From assembly GCA_038213835.1 (NCBI GenBank), contig JBBQSN010000096.1, forward strand, positions 1-13,378: a stretch of DNA of 13,378 bases, given 5' to 3'. This document shows positions 1 through 6,081 of this stretch, piece after piece. Numbering within the stretch: position 1 is the stretch's first letter; each line of letters starts with the position of its first letter. The translations under genes were made by a program, and so were the position numbers. The notes beneath the pieces are model-generated. The model had not been told where the DNA came from. It searched no databases and was given only the letters and a program-made list of their open reading frames with translations. The DNA is from JBBQSN01 sp038213835. GTDB taxonomy: Bacteria; Actinomycetota; Actinomycetes; Actinomycetales; CAWJMD01.

Positions 1-744
1 GTAGGCGAGCATCGCGAACCCGTAGGCCGCCGCCAGCAGCGCTACGCACCACCCCAGCGCGACCCAGATGTCGCTGCCCACCGGCTGCCCTGCCAGCAGG
101 TTGCGGATCGCGTCGACGACGGCGGTCACCGGCTGGTTCTCGGCGAAGGCCTGCACCGGGCCGGGCATGGTGTCGGGGGGCCCGAACGCCGAGCTGATGA
201 ACGGCATGAAGACGAGCGGGTAGGAGAACGCGCTCGCGCCGTCGACCGACGTCGCGGTCAGCCCGGCGACGACGGCGATCCAGGTCAGCGCGAGCGTGAA
301 CACGACCAGGATGCCGAGGACGGCGAGCCACGCCAGCACCCCGGCGCCGGAGCGGAAGCCCATGACGAGGGCGACGAGCACCACGACCACGAGCGAGACC
401 AGGTTGGCGACCAGCGACGTCAGCACGTGCGCCCACAGCACGGACGAGCGGGCGATCGGCATCGACCGGAACCGCTCGGAGATGCCGCTCTGCACGTCCA
501 GGAACAGCCGGTAGGCGGTGTAGGCGATGCCCGAGGCGATCGTGATCAGCAGGATGCCGGGCAGCAGGTAGGTCACGTACGACTCCGAGCCGGAGTCGAT
601 CGCGCCGCCTAAGACGTAGACGAACAGCAGCATGAAGGCGATCGGCATGATCGCGGTCGTGATGACGGTGTCCGGGCTGCGCAGGACGTGGCGCAGGGAC
701 CGGCCCAGCAGGACGCCGGTGTCGCCGGCGGGACGGGTGCTCAC
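1..744 (-). CDS. ABC-2 type transporter permease (DrrB-like), C-terminus cut off by window edge
   Basis: Integral membrane half of an ABC exporter, working with the ATPase encoded just upstream. 248 residues are visible with no stop. The frame runs off the left edge at a hydrophobic segment, so probably only a short tail is missing. About six membrane segments can be seen, near residues 27-49, 56-78, 103-131, 136-165, 170-187 and 226-248. The stretch ENQPVTAVVDAIRNLL (202-217), before the last helix, is typical of DrrB/ABC-2 permeases. The start is the GTG at 744-742, which shares bases with the ATPase stop (GTGA), so the two are translationally coupled. DrrAB-type pairs export drugs, antibiotics or lipids. 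The substrate here cannot be read from the sequence. Confidence 0.9.
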   Translation of the reverse strand, partial: MSTRPAGDTGVLLGRSLRHVLRSPDTVITTAIMPIAFMLLFVYVLGGAIDSGSESYVTYLLPGILLITIASGIAYTAYRLFLDVQSGISERFRSMPIARSSVLWAHVLTSLVANLVSLVVVVLVALVMGFRSGAGVLAWLAVLGILVVFTLALTWIAVVAGLTATSVDGASAFSYPLVFMPFISSAFGPPDTMPGPVQAFAENQPVTAVVDAIRNLLAGQPVGSDIWVALGWCVALLAAAYGFAMLAY

Positions 745-1547
745 GGTGCTCCCTCCTCGGTCGTGCCGACGCCGCGGCCGACGGCGGCCGCACCGCCCTC
801 GCGGTCATGACCGACGACGGCGAGGAACACGTCCTCGAGCGTCGGCTGCTTCTCGACGTACTCCACCGTGGCGGGCGGGAGCAGCCGCTTGAGCTCGGCG
901 AGGGTGCCGTCCACGACGATCCGCCCCTCGTGCAGGATCGCGATCCGGTCGGCGAGCTGCTCGGCCTCGTCCAGGTGCTGCGTGGTGAGCAGCACCGTGG
1001 TGCCGTGCTGGGCGAGCTCCTTGATCGCTCGCCACACATCGATCCGGGCCTGGGGGTCGAGCCCGGTCGTGGGCTCGTCCAGGAAGACGACCGGCGGGTC
1101 CCCGATCAGGCTCATCGCGATGTCGAGGCGGCGGCGCATGCCGCCTGAGTACGCCGACACCCTGCGCGCCGCGGCGTCGGTCAGGCCGAAGCGGGCGAGC
1201 AGGTCGTCGGCGACGGTGCCCGGGTCGCTCACGTGCCGCAGCCGGGCGACCAGCACGAGGTTCTCCCGCCCGGTGAGGATCTCGTCGACCGCTGCGAACT
1301 GCCCCGTGAGGCTGATCGACTCCCGCACGTCACCGGCCTGCGTGGCGACGTCGAAGCCGAAGACGGCGGCCGTGCCCGCATCCGCCCGGAGCAGCGTGGC
1401 CAGGATCCTCACCAGCGTGGTCTTGCCCGCCCCGTTCGAGCCGAGCAGGGCCACGACGCTGCCGCGTTCCACGTCGAGGTCCACGCCTCGCAGCACCTGC
1501 AGGTCCTGGAACGACTTCTCGAGGCCCTTCACCTGGATGACGCTCAT
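741..1547 (-). CDS. ABC transporter ATP-binding protein, DrrA/CcmA-like
   Basis: Cytoplasmic ATPase of 268 residues that powers the permease encoded immediately downstream. All core motifs are intact: Walker A GSNGAGKTT (36-44), Q-loop glutamine near 83, signature SGGMR (134-138), Walker B VVFLDEP (153-159), D-loop GLD and switch histidine H191. The C-terminal tail (KQPTLEDVFLAVVG) is the short extension typical of DrrA-type drug-export ATPases. The start is the ATG at 1547 because it has a strong AGGAGG-type site upstream, overlaps the preceding stop as ATGA, and begins directly with the family N-terminus (MSVIQVKGLEKSF). A longer frame to 1613 would add 22 unconserved residues inside the upstream gene. 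Third gene of the PadR operon. Confidence 0.95.
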   Translation of the reverse strand: MSVIQVKGLEKSFQDLQVLRGVDLDVERGSVVALLGSNGAGKTTLVRILATLLRADAGTAAVFGFDVATQAGDVRESISLTGQFAAVDEILTGRENLVLVARLRHVSDPGTVADDLLARFGLTDAAARRVSAYSGGMRRRLDIAMSLIGDPPVVFLDEPTTGLDPQARIDVWRAIKELAQHGTTVLLTTQHLDEAEQLADRIAILHEGRIVVDGTLAELKRLLPPATVEYVEKQPTLEDVFLAVVGHDREGGAAAVGRGVGTTEEGAP

Positions 1548-1915
1548 GACGCCTCCTCCTGGGTGGCGCGGGTGATGGCCTCCGTCAGGCGTGCCCGCTC
1601 CTTGGCGATCCACTGACCTCCGGCGTAGTTGAGCAGGAACGCCTCGGCGAACTCCACCGGGTCGTCCCCGACGATCGCGCGTACCGGGGTGCCGTCCGCC
1701 GCGCTCTGCTCGAAAAGGTCGTCGAGGTCCTCCAGCATCCTCATCAGGACGTCGCCCTTCGTCATCGCACCGACGTAGGTCAGGTACCGCTCGAGGGCCT
1801 CGACCGCGGTGCGATAGCGGGCAGGCAGCCGCTTGGTGCGCGCCTTGTGCTCCCGCCAGCGCTTCTTGTCGCCGAGGTCTCCGACGACCTTCTCGATCAG
1901 TGTTGAGACGCTCAT
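1544..1915 (-). CDS. DUF1048 domain-containing protein
   Basis: Small cytoplasmic protein of 123 residues, predicted mostly alpha-helical, with no signal peptide or membrane segment. It resembles the DUF1048 family, whose genes often sit next to PadR regulators and ABC exporters. The family's biochemical role is unknown. The middle (residues about 28-65, RYRTAVEALERYLTYVGAM and following) and the acidic helix with LEDLDDLFEQ fit the family. The start ATG at 1915 overlaps the PadR stop as ATGA and has a purine-rich AAGGGGAG site upstream. The stop overlaps the ATPase start in the same way. Its place between regulator and ATPase suggests an accessory role in the export module, which is inference only. 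Confidence 0.85.
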   Translation of the reverse strand: MSVSTLIEKVVGDLGDKKRWREHKARTKRLPARYRTAVEALERYLTYVGAMTKGDVLMRMLEDLDDLFEQSAADGTPVRAIVGDDPVEFAEAFLLNYAGGQWIAKERARLTEAITRATQEEAS

Positions 1916-2247
1916 GGTCGGCTCTCCCCTTCTCTCAGTTGTTCGAGTCGTTCGACGAGGAAGGTCCAGGTCCGCCAGAACTCCTCGAGATGTGTGTGTC
2001 CTCGGCCGTTGAGGGAGTAGACCTTTCGCGGTGGCCCCTTCTCGGAGGGGACCTTCTCCACGTCGACCAGGCCGCGCTGCTCGATCCGGATCAGCAGCGC
2101 GTAGACCGTCCCCTCGGCGATGTCCGAGAAGCCGCGCTCCCGCAGCCACGCGGTGATCTCGTAGCCGTGCGCGGGCCGGCCGGACAGGATCGCCAGGACG
2201 ATGCCCTCCAGCGTCCCCTTGAGCATCTCCGTCTCCTGCTTGCCCAT
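1912..2247 (-). CDS. PadR family transcriptional regulator
   Basis: Winged-helix DNA-binding protein of 111 residues, the usual size of short PadR regulators, and first gene of a four-gene operon. The PadR core is clear: LEGIVLAILSGRPAHGYEI (helix 1-2), then GFSDIAEGTVYALLIRIEQ (recognition region), a wing with EKGPPRKVYSLNGRG, and a C-terminal dimerisation helix (FWRTWTFLVERLEQL). The ATG at 2247 was chosen because the homology starts there (MGKQETEMLKGTLEG) and an AGGGAG site lies about five bases upstream. An in-frame start at 2388 would add 47 non-family residues and run through the promoter region. PadR proteins of this kind usually repress their own operon and are released by the exported compound. 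That is family knowledge, not shown here. Confidence 0.92.
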   Translation of the reverse strand: MGKQETEMLKGTLEGIVLAILSGRPAHGYEITAWLRERGFSDIAEGTVYALLIRIEQRGLVDVEKVPSEKGPPRKVYSLNGRGHTHLEEFWRTWTFLVERLEQLREGESRP

Positions 2248-2259
2248 CGAGCTCCCTGC

Positions 2260-2292
2260 TACCCAGTGATGTTGACTACCGGTACCTAGTGA
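2260..2292 (-). promoter_or_regulatory. Candidate PadR operator/promoter region of the ABC operon
   Basis: This gap just upstream of the PadR start carries a direct repeat, TACCCAGTGA (2260-2269) and TACCTAGTGA (2283-2292), with 9 of 10 bases identical and starts 23 bases apart. Between and overlapping them are a perfect 8-base palindrome TACCGGTA (2277-2284) and an interrupted one, ACTA-N8-TAGT (2275-2290). The 4-8-4 spacing resembles known PadR boxes such as ATGT-N8-ACAT. No convincing -35/-10 pair could be fixed. The role as operator is inferred from position and symmetry. The same 127-base gap must also hold the divergent promoter of the oxidoreductase gene. Confidence 0.5.
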
Positions 2293-2374
2293 AACTGAAT
2301 AGCCCGGCGGAGTCAAGACCCGGACGCCCACGTGCGCCGGGAAGGTCCCGTCGCGCGCCGGCGTTGAGCGGGGC

Positions 2375-3082
2375 ATGAGGATCGACATCTGGTCGGACGT
2401 GGTGTGCCCGTGGTGCTCGGTGGGCAGGGCCCGGTTCGGGCGCGCCCTGGAGACCTTCGAGCACCGCGACGAGGTCGAGGTGGTCTGGCGCTCCTACGAG
2501 CTCGACCCCGGGGCGGAGCACTCCGGGGCTCGCGACCTGCCGCAGGCACAGCTGCTGGCCGAGAAGTACGGCCGCACCCCCGAGCAGGCGCAGGAGATGC
2601 TCGACCAGATGACGGCCACGGCCGCGGCCGACGGCCTCGACTTCCGGTTCGACCGGGTGCGCGGCGGCAGCACCTTCGACGCCCACCGGCTGCTGCACCT
2701 GGCGCGCGAGCGCGGTGTGCAGCACGAGGTCAAGGGCGCGCTCGACGTCGCGACCTTCCGCGACGGGCTCTCGGTCTCCGACCACGACGAGCTGACCGCC
2801 GTGGTGGTCGCCGCCGGGCTCGAGAAGACCGAGGTGCGCTCCGTGCTGGCAGGGGACGCCTACGCCGTCGACGTCCGCGGTGACGAGCAGGAGGCCCGCG
2901 CGCTCGGCATCACGGGGGTGCCGTTCTTCGTCCTGGACGGGAGGTTCGGGATCTCCGGCGCCCAGCCGGCCCAGCACGTCACGCAGGTGCTCGAGCACGC
3001 GTGGGCCGAGCGCTCGCCGCTCACCGTGCTGGCCGGCGACGGCGCAGCCGGCGCCTGCGAGGGCGACAGCTGCGCCGTGTGA
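2375..3082 (+). CDS. DsbA family oxidoreductase, FrnE-like
   Basis: Thioredoxin-fold disulfide oxidoreductase of 235 residues, most likely cytoplasmic because there is no signal peptide or lipobox. The N-terminus (MRIDIWSDVVCPWCSVG) gives the beta strand and the CPWC redox site (C11-C14), where the family usually has CPWCYIG. A helical insertion follows, then the cis-proline loop GITGVPFFVLDGRFGISGAQP (P183), the FrnE hallmark. The last residues hold a second pair, C228 and C233, spaced CX4C. A C-terminal CX4C pair is known from Deinococcus FrnE. The start at 2375 is fixed by homology beginning at the second residue; its ribosome site (GAGCGGGG) is weak. Divergent from the PadR operon and convergent with the next gene. 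The polyketide-linked FrnE name does not imply that pathway here. Confidence 0.92.
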   Translation: MRIDIWSDVVCPWCSVGRARFGRALETFEHRDEVEVVWRSYELDPGAEHSGARDLPQAQLLAEKYGRTPEQAQEMLDQMTATAAADGLDFRFDRVRGGSTFDAHRLLHLARERGVQHEVKGALDVATFRDGLSVSDHDELTAVVVAAGLEKTEVRSVLAGDAYAVDVRGDEQEARALGITGVPFFVLDGRFGISGAQPAQHVTQVLEHAWAERSPLTVLAGDGAAGACEGDSCAV

Positions 3083-3093
3083 CGGAAGGCTCG

Positions 3094-3109
3094 GTCGGCT
3101 CGGTCCGAC
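3094..3109. terminator. Weak hairpin between convergent genes
   Basis: The 30-base gap between two converging stop codons holds GTCGG (3094-3098) and CCGAC (3105-3109) around a 6-base loop. The stem is only five base pairs and there is no U-tract, so a terminator role is suggested by position alone. Confidence 0.3.
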
Positions 3110-3112
3110 GGC

Positions 3113-3907
3113 TCAGTTCAGCGGGCGGGTGCCCTCCGGCAGCGCGCCGCCGGCGTACAGGTCGGCCGCCAGGTCGGCGTACGCGGTGAGCGCCACCCGC
3201 TGGGTCCACGGCCCGTAGGACATCCGCGCCACGCCTGCTGCCTGCTGCTCGGCCGGCGACGGCGTCCCGGGCACGCCGATGGTCGACAGCCTCCGCTCGC
3301 CGAACGCCTCGACCAGGGTGCCGATCTCGTTCGGACCGAGCTTGCCGGGGACGAACACGCAGGCCGCGCCGGCGTCCAGGAAGGCCCTGCCGCGCTCGAC
3401 GGCGTCGGCGATGACGTCGGCCGGGTCGCGGTCGCCGGCCATGAGGAACGCGTCGGTGCGGGCGTTCAGCACGAAGCCCACGCCCTCGGCCTCTGCGGCG
3501 GCCACGACCTCCCGCACCGCGGCGACGGCCTCGTCGAGCGGCTTCATCTGGTCCTCGAGGTTGGCGCCCGCCACGCCGACGCCGATCGCGCGCCGCACGG
3601 TGTCACCGGCATCGCCGTAGCCGCCCTCGAGGTCCGCCGAGACCGGCAGGTGCGTGGCCCTCACGATCCGGCCGCACATCTGGATCATCTCCTGGACGGG
3701 GATGTTCTCGCCGTCCTCGTAGCCCAGCGTCGCGGCGATCGAGTGGCTCGCCGTCGCGAGCGCCTTCGTGCCCGGGACGTCGGTGACGACCTTGGCGGTG
3801 ATGGCGTCCCACACGTTGACGACCACGAGCAGCTCGGGGTCGGTGTGCAGGCGCAGCAGCTCGACGGCGCGGTCGCCGGTGGTCGCAGCAGCGGTGGTGT
3901 CGGTCAT
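3113..3907 (-). CDS. Isocitrate lyase/PEP mutase superfamily protein
   Basis: Cytoplasmic TIM-barrel protein of 264 residues. Family features are VVVNVWDAITAKVV near the N-terminus, VSADLEGGYGDAGDTV (metal-binding aspartate region), GANLEDQMKPLD, VLNARTDAFL, and GAACVFVPG further on. It is named only to superfamily level. The lyase cysteine loop (KKCGH of isocitrate and methylisocitrate lyases) is absent, and so is the EDK-x5-NS motif of true PEP mutases; the corresponding site reads EDQMKPLDEA. It may be a C-C lyase, hydrolase or decarboxylase acting on a small oxo-acid. The start ATG at 3907 has no ribosome site but has a TAACGT box 7 bases upstream, suggesting a leaderless message. It lies 56 bases after serA on the same strand, so it may also be read through from serA. 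Confidence 0.85.
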   Translation of the reverse strand: MTDTTAAATTGDRAVELLRLHTDPELLVVVNVWDAITAKVVTDVPGTKALATASHSIAATLGYEDGENIPVQEMIQMCGRIVRATHLPVSADLEGGYGDAGDTVRRAIGVGVAGANLEDQMKPLDEAVAAVREVVAAAEAEGVGFVLNARTDAFLMAGDRDPADVIADAVERGRAFLDAGAACVFVPGKLGPNEIGTLVEAFGERRLSTIGVPGTPSPAEQQAAGVARMSYGPWTQRVALTAYADLAADLYAGGALPEGTRPLN

Positions 3908-3914
3908 GCGGCCG

Positions 3915-3936
3915 ACGTTACGACCCCGCCGGGTCG
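3915..3936 (-). promoter_or_regulatory. Candidate leaderless promoter and small hairpin upstream of the PEP mutase-like gene
   Basis: On the minus strand TAACGT (3920-3915) lies exactly 7 bases before the ATG at 3907. That is where a -10 box would sit if transcription began at the start codon. Immediately upstream is a hairpin, CGACCC (3921-3926) with GGGTCG (3931-3936) and a 4-base loop, which could act as a weak terminator of serA transcripts. No good -35 hexamer is visible at 17-18 bases spacing. Confidence 0.4.
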
Positions 3937-3963
3937 CCTGCCACCGCGGGCCGGGGACGCGGG

Positions 3964-5172
3964 TCAGCCGAGGACGCGCAGCCGGACCGTCTCTGGCATC
4001 GCCCGCAGCTCGGCCAGGAGCTCGTCCTCCAGCGGCGAGGCGACGTCGGTGACGACGTAGCCGGTGTCGCCCGACGTCGCCAGCAGCTGTCCTTCGATGT
4101 TGACGCCGTGCTCGGCCAGGATCCGGTTCATCGTCGCCAGCACGCCGGGGGTGTTGAGGTGCACGTGCGCGAGCCGGTGCTGGCCCGGGTGCGACTCCAG
4201 CGCCAGGCCGGGGACGTTGACCGCCAGCGTGGTGCTGCCACGCTGGACGAAGTCGCGCAGCTTGGTGGCCACGAACCGGCCGATGTCCTCCTGCGCCTCC
4301 TCGGTGGAGCCGCCGATGTGCGGGGTGAGCACCACGTTCGGAATGCCGCGCAGAGAGGAGTCGAACGGGTCGCCCTTGGCCCTGGGCTCGTCCGGGAAGA
4401 CGTCGACGGCCGCGCCGGCGATGTGGCCGGAGACCAGGTGCTCGCGCAGCACGTCGTAGTCGACGACGAACCCGCGCGAGAGGTTGAGGAACAGCGAGCG
4501 CGGCCGCATCCGGGCGAACTGCTCGGTGCCGAAGAAGCCGGCGTTGCCCGGCCGGCCGTCGACGTGCAGCGTGACGGCCTCCGCCACCTCGAGCAGCTCG
4601 TCCAGCGAGGAGCAGCGCCGGGCGTTGCCGAGCGCGAGCTTGTCGGCGCTGTCGTAGAAGTAGACCTCCATGCCGAGCGCCTCGGCCACGACCGAGAGCT
4701 GGCTGCCGATGTTGCCGTAGCCGACGATGCCGAGCTTGCGGCCGCGGATCTCGTGGCTGCCCGTGGCGGACTTCTCCCACCGACCCTCGTGCAGGGCCCG
4801 ATCCTTCTCGGTGAGGCGGCGAGCCATCACGATGATCTCGGCGACGGCGAGCTCGACCACGGAGCGGGTGTTGGAGAACGGCGCGTTGAACACCGGGACC
4901 CCGCGACCGGCGGCGGCGCGCAGGTCGATCTGGTTGGTGCCGATGCAGAACGCGCCGACGGCGAGCAGGTCCGGTGCGCTCTGAAGCACCTCCCGGGTGA
5001 CCTCGGTCGTGGACCGGATGCCGAGCAGGTGGACGCCCTCGAGCGCCACGACCAGCTCGGAGGTGTCCATCGCACCGGCGTGCTGGACGACCTCGACACC
5101 GGCCTCGGTGAGCAGGGTGGTCGCGAGCGGGTGCAGGTTCTCGAGCAGCAGGGCCTTCAGCACGTGGGCCAT
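3964..5172 (-). CDS. serA: D-3-phosphoglycerate dehydrogenase
   Basis: Oxidises 3-phosphoglycerate to 3-phosphohydroxypyruvate with NAD, the first committed step of L-serine synthesis in the cytoplasm. The 402 residues match the short E. coli type: substrate/NAD domains plus one C-terminal ACT domain, without the intervening domain of the long mycobacterial type. Visible are the NAD loop GYGNIG (151-156) with the ribose-binding aspartate D174, and catalytic R233 (LSRG), E262 (FPDEP) and H285 (TPHIGGST). The ACT domain (about 333-402) keeps the serine-binding residues of the E. coli enzyme (H338, N340, N358), so feedback inhibition by serine is plausible. The start ATG at 5172 has a weak GGGA site. 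The gene is divergent from a GntR regulator, whose operator lies in the shared 83-base gap, and is followed by the PEP mutase-like gene. Confidence 0.95.
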   Translation of the reverse strand: MAHVLKALLLENLHPLATTLLTEAGVEVVQHAGAMDTSELVVALEGVHLLGIRSTTEVTREVLQSAPDLLAVGAFCIGTNQIDLRAAAGRGVPVFNAPFSNTRSVVELAVAEIIVMARRLTEKDRALHEGRWEKSATGSHEIRGRKLGIVGYGNIGSQLSVVAEALGMEVYFYDSADKLALGNARRCSSLDELLEVAEAVTLHVDGRPGNAGFFGTEQFARMRPRSLFLNLSRGFVVDYDVLREHLVSGHIAGAAVDVFPDEPRAKGDPFDSSLRGIPNVVLTPHIGGSTEEAQEDIGRFVATKLRDFVQRGSTTLAVNVPGLALESHPGQHRLAHVHLNTPGVLATMNRILAEHGVNIEGQLLATSGDTGYVVTDVASPLEDELLAELRAMPETVRLRVLG

Positions 5173-5223
5173 CGTCCCAGCACTCGGCCGGGCGCCTGCG
5201 CCGCGTCCACCCTGCGAGCGGGC

Positions 5224-5262
5224 TTGACGACACCTGACCTTGACCTGTTACATACATGTCAA
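5224..5262 (+). promoter_or_regulatory. Promoter and 23-base palindromic operator of the GntR gene
   Basis: TTGAC-C-TGT (5240-5248) and ACA-T-GTCAA (5254-5262) form an interrupted palindrome with 8 of 9 positions matching and a 5-base spacer. It overlaps both possible ATG codons of the regulator. A -35-like TTGACG (5224-5229) and a -10-like TTACAT (5248-5253) with 18 bases between them would place the start of transcription at about 5260, within or just before the second ATG (5262). Size and symmetry fit autorepression by GntR/HutC proteins. The gap is shared with divergent serA. Operator function is inferred. Confidence 0.6.
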
Positions 5263-6032
5263 TGACAACTCACCGCTTCCGTGAGATCGCCCAGGAGCTG
5301 CGCGAGCAGATCGCCCTCGGCGGGCTCGACGGCACCGGCGCCCTGGAGAGCGAGGCGGCACTGGGCTCCCGACACGGCGTGAGCCGCGTGACCGTGCGCC
5401 GGGCGTTGGAGCTGTTGCGCTCGGAGGGCCTGATCGAGCCCCGGCGCGGGTCGGGGTGGTTCGTCGTCGGCTCCTCGTACCACCAGCGGCTCGCGGTGGG
5501 CACGTTCACGCACGCCGGATCCGCCGTCGCGGGTGCCGGCCGGCAGGCCAGCCGCCGGGTGGTCGACCTCGGCATCGAGCCGCTCCCCACGGTGGAGGCC
5601 GGCGTGCTCGGCGTCGACGCCGGCGAGCGCGCGCTGCGCTGCCGGTCCGTCCGCTCGATCGACGGCCAGGTGCTCGACGTCACCGCGGAGTGGGTGCCCG
5701 ACGACCTGGCCGGACCCATCAGCCGGTCCCGGGCGGAGACCCCGGGCATCTGGGCGACGCTGCAGGCCGAGGGCCTGCGGGTCGCACGGGTGCACCAGAG
5801 CATCACCGCCGGGCTGGTGCGGGCCGAGGAGGCCGAGCTCCTGCAGGCCGAGGTCGGCTCGCCGCTGCTGCTGGTACGCCGGGTCGCCCGCGACGACGCC
5901 GGCCGTCCGCTGGCCCTGGCCGACCACCGCTACCTGGCGCACCGTTTCTCGCTCGAGGTCGACTTCGCCGGCGCACCTCCCACCACCCGTCCCGAACCCC
6001 CCGGACTGCTCGCCCTCCCGGGCAGCACCTGA
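5256..6032 (+). CDS. GntR family transcriptional regulator, HutC/UTRA subfamily
   Basis: Ligand-responsive DNA-binding regulator of 258 residues. The N-terminal winged helix (about 6-70) reads FREIAQELREQIA, then SRHGVSRVTVRRALELLRSEGLI and the wing PRRGSGWFV. The UTRA ligand domain follows (about 93-237), with ALRCRSVRSIDGQVLDVTAEW and PLLLVRRVARDDAGRPLALADHRYLAHRF. UTRA domains usually bind small metabolites such as sugar phosphates or amino-acid derivatives. The ligand here is unknown. Two ATG codons, 5256 and 5262, are possible and neither has a ribosome site; the second would suit a leaderless message. The last 20 residues are a proline-rich, probably disordered tail. A 49-base gap leads to the dTDP-glucose dehydratase gene on the same strand, so the two are probably co-transcribed. 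Confidence 0.9.
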   Translation: MSMTTHRFREIAQELREQIALGGLDGTGALESEAALGSRHGVSRVTVRRALELLRSEGLIEPRRGSGWFVVGSSYHQRLAVGTFTHAGSAVAGAGRQASRRVVDLGIEPLPTVEAGVLGVDAGERALRCRSVRSIDGQVLDVTAEWVPDDLAGPISRSRAETPGIWATLQAEGLRVARVHQSITAGLVRAEEAELLQAEVGSPLLLVRRVARDDAGRPLALADHRYLAHRFSLEVDFAGAPPTTRPEPPGLLALPGST

Positions 6033-6081
6033 CCACCCCGTCCCACCGGCCGCGCGAGCAGTCACGAAGGAGCACACCCCC

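Noticed and set aside
2276..2998. A 240-codon minus-strand frame opposite the FrnE-like gene
   Set aside because: It is antisense to a well-supported gene and would remove the PadR promoter region; no domain is visible.
3113..5257. A single 714-codon open frame on the minus strand covering both serA and the PEP mutase-like gene
   Set aside because: Only its last 264 codons resemble a protein. The upstream part is serA read in the wrong frame and is rich in R, P, G and A.
4108..5265. A 385-codon plus-strand frame opposite serA
   Set aside because: serA is complete with all catalytic residues; the opposite frame is low-complexity and unlike any family I know.
5533..6081. An N-terminal extension of the dTDP-glucose dehydratase frame
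   Set aside because: The extension overlaps the GntR gene in another frame and has no similarity, while ATG 6082 has a good ribosome site and the Rossmann fold starts there.
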